Positions 63,982 to 64,000 of a stretch of 64,000 nucleotides of DNA are shown one piece after another. Positions within the stretch are counted from its first letter, which is position 1; each line of letters starts with the position of its first letter. Origin of the DNA: an uncultured Lachnospiraceae bacterium (GTDB taxonomy: Bacteria; Bacillota; Clostridia; Lachnospirales; Lachnospiraceae); NCBI GenBank assembly GCA_947382625.1, contig CANDAG010000002.1:1-64000 (forward strand). Reading direction: 5' to 3'. The notes below the pieces were generated by a model, which was not told the origin of the DNA, made no database searches, and worked only from the letters and a program-made list of their open reading frames with translations. The position numbers were made by a program, and so were the translations under genes.

Positions 63982-64000
63982 CAATAGTGGAAAAGTGTTT

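Overview
The window looks like chromosome of a low-GC, spore-forming gut Clostridia, most likely Lachnospiraceae. The pointers are a Bacillus/Clostridium-type yaaR-holB-ricT-trmN6-rsmI cluster, the spore-maturation gene spmA, LytTR/GHKL regulators, and GH130, GH2 and GH31 glycan genes with Firmicute-style sugar ABC transporters.

Layout. 1-8.4 kb is conserved backbone: tRNA-Phe, an HD phosphohydrolase, an Orn/Lys/Arg decarboxylase-like enzyme, pyruvate kinase, a guanylate-kinase-like protein, yaaR, holB, ricT, trmN6 and rsmI. At 8463 spmA begins but breaks off after codon 99. Its remaining 112 codons resume, in frame, at 31366-31707. The 22.6 kb between is an integrated element ending in three overlapping large serine recombinases (24215-29173). 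It carries a sugar cluster: isomerase-like, class V PLP enzyme, solute-binding protein, two permeases, GH2, a membrane AraC sensor and GH31. Joining the two ends in silico gives a 50-bp attP with 11-bp inverted arms placed symmetrically about a central AA, as expected for serine integrases. The same right arm also occurs directly after the recombinases (29179-29204). This splits off a 2.2 kb recombinase-less cassette with an AbiL-like pair (AAA ATPase plus RloB-like TOPRIM protein).

After the first spmA 3' end comes a second AT-rich defence cassette (31.7-34.8 kb): an ImmA/IrrE peptidase, a class III cyclase fused to a degenerate Nudix domain, and a PycTM-like membrane effector. This is a Pycsar-like system and is preceded by a near-perfect LexA/DinR box. 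A second, diverged spmA 3' end follows (34861-35187). spmA therefore looks like a hot spot where serine-recombinase elements and non-autonomous defence cassettes accumulate, with a gene that can be restored in frame by excision.

35.2-39.2 kb holds a small protein with a VTNSSSSSF motif next to a radical SAM/SPASM enzyme with unusual cysteine spacing, an XRE regulator, and a divergent pair of unknown proteins sharing sporulation-sigma-like promoters. 39.4-56.3 kb has a fused double ABC transporter, a sugar acetyltransferase with XRE regulator, a MoxR ATPase, an AAA/PD-(D/E)XK protein, a UvrD helicase, a LytTR/GHKL pair separated by hicAB, a heterodimeric ABC exporter and a YcxB-like protein. 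56.6-64 kb holds an AAA pseudogene and a beta-mannan catabolic set (GH130_2, mannobiose/cellobiose 2-epimerase, GH130_1) between two LacI regulators.
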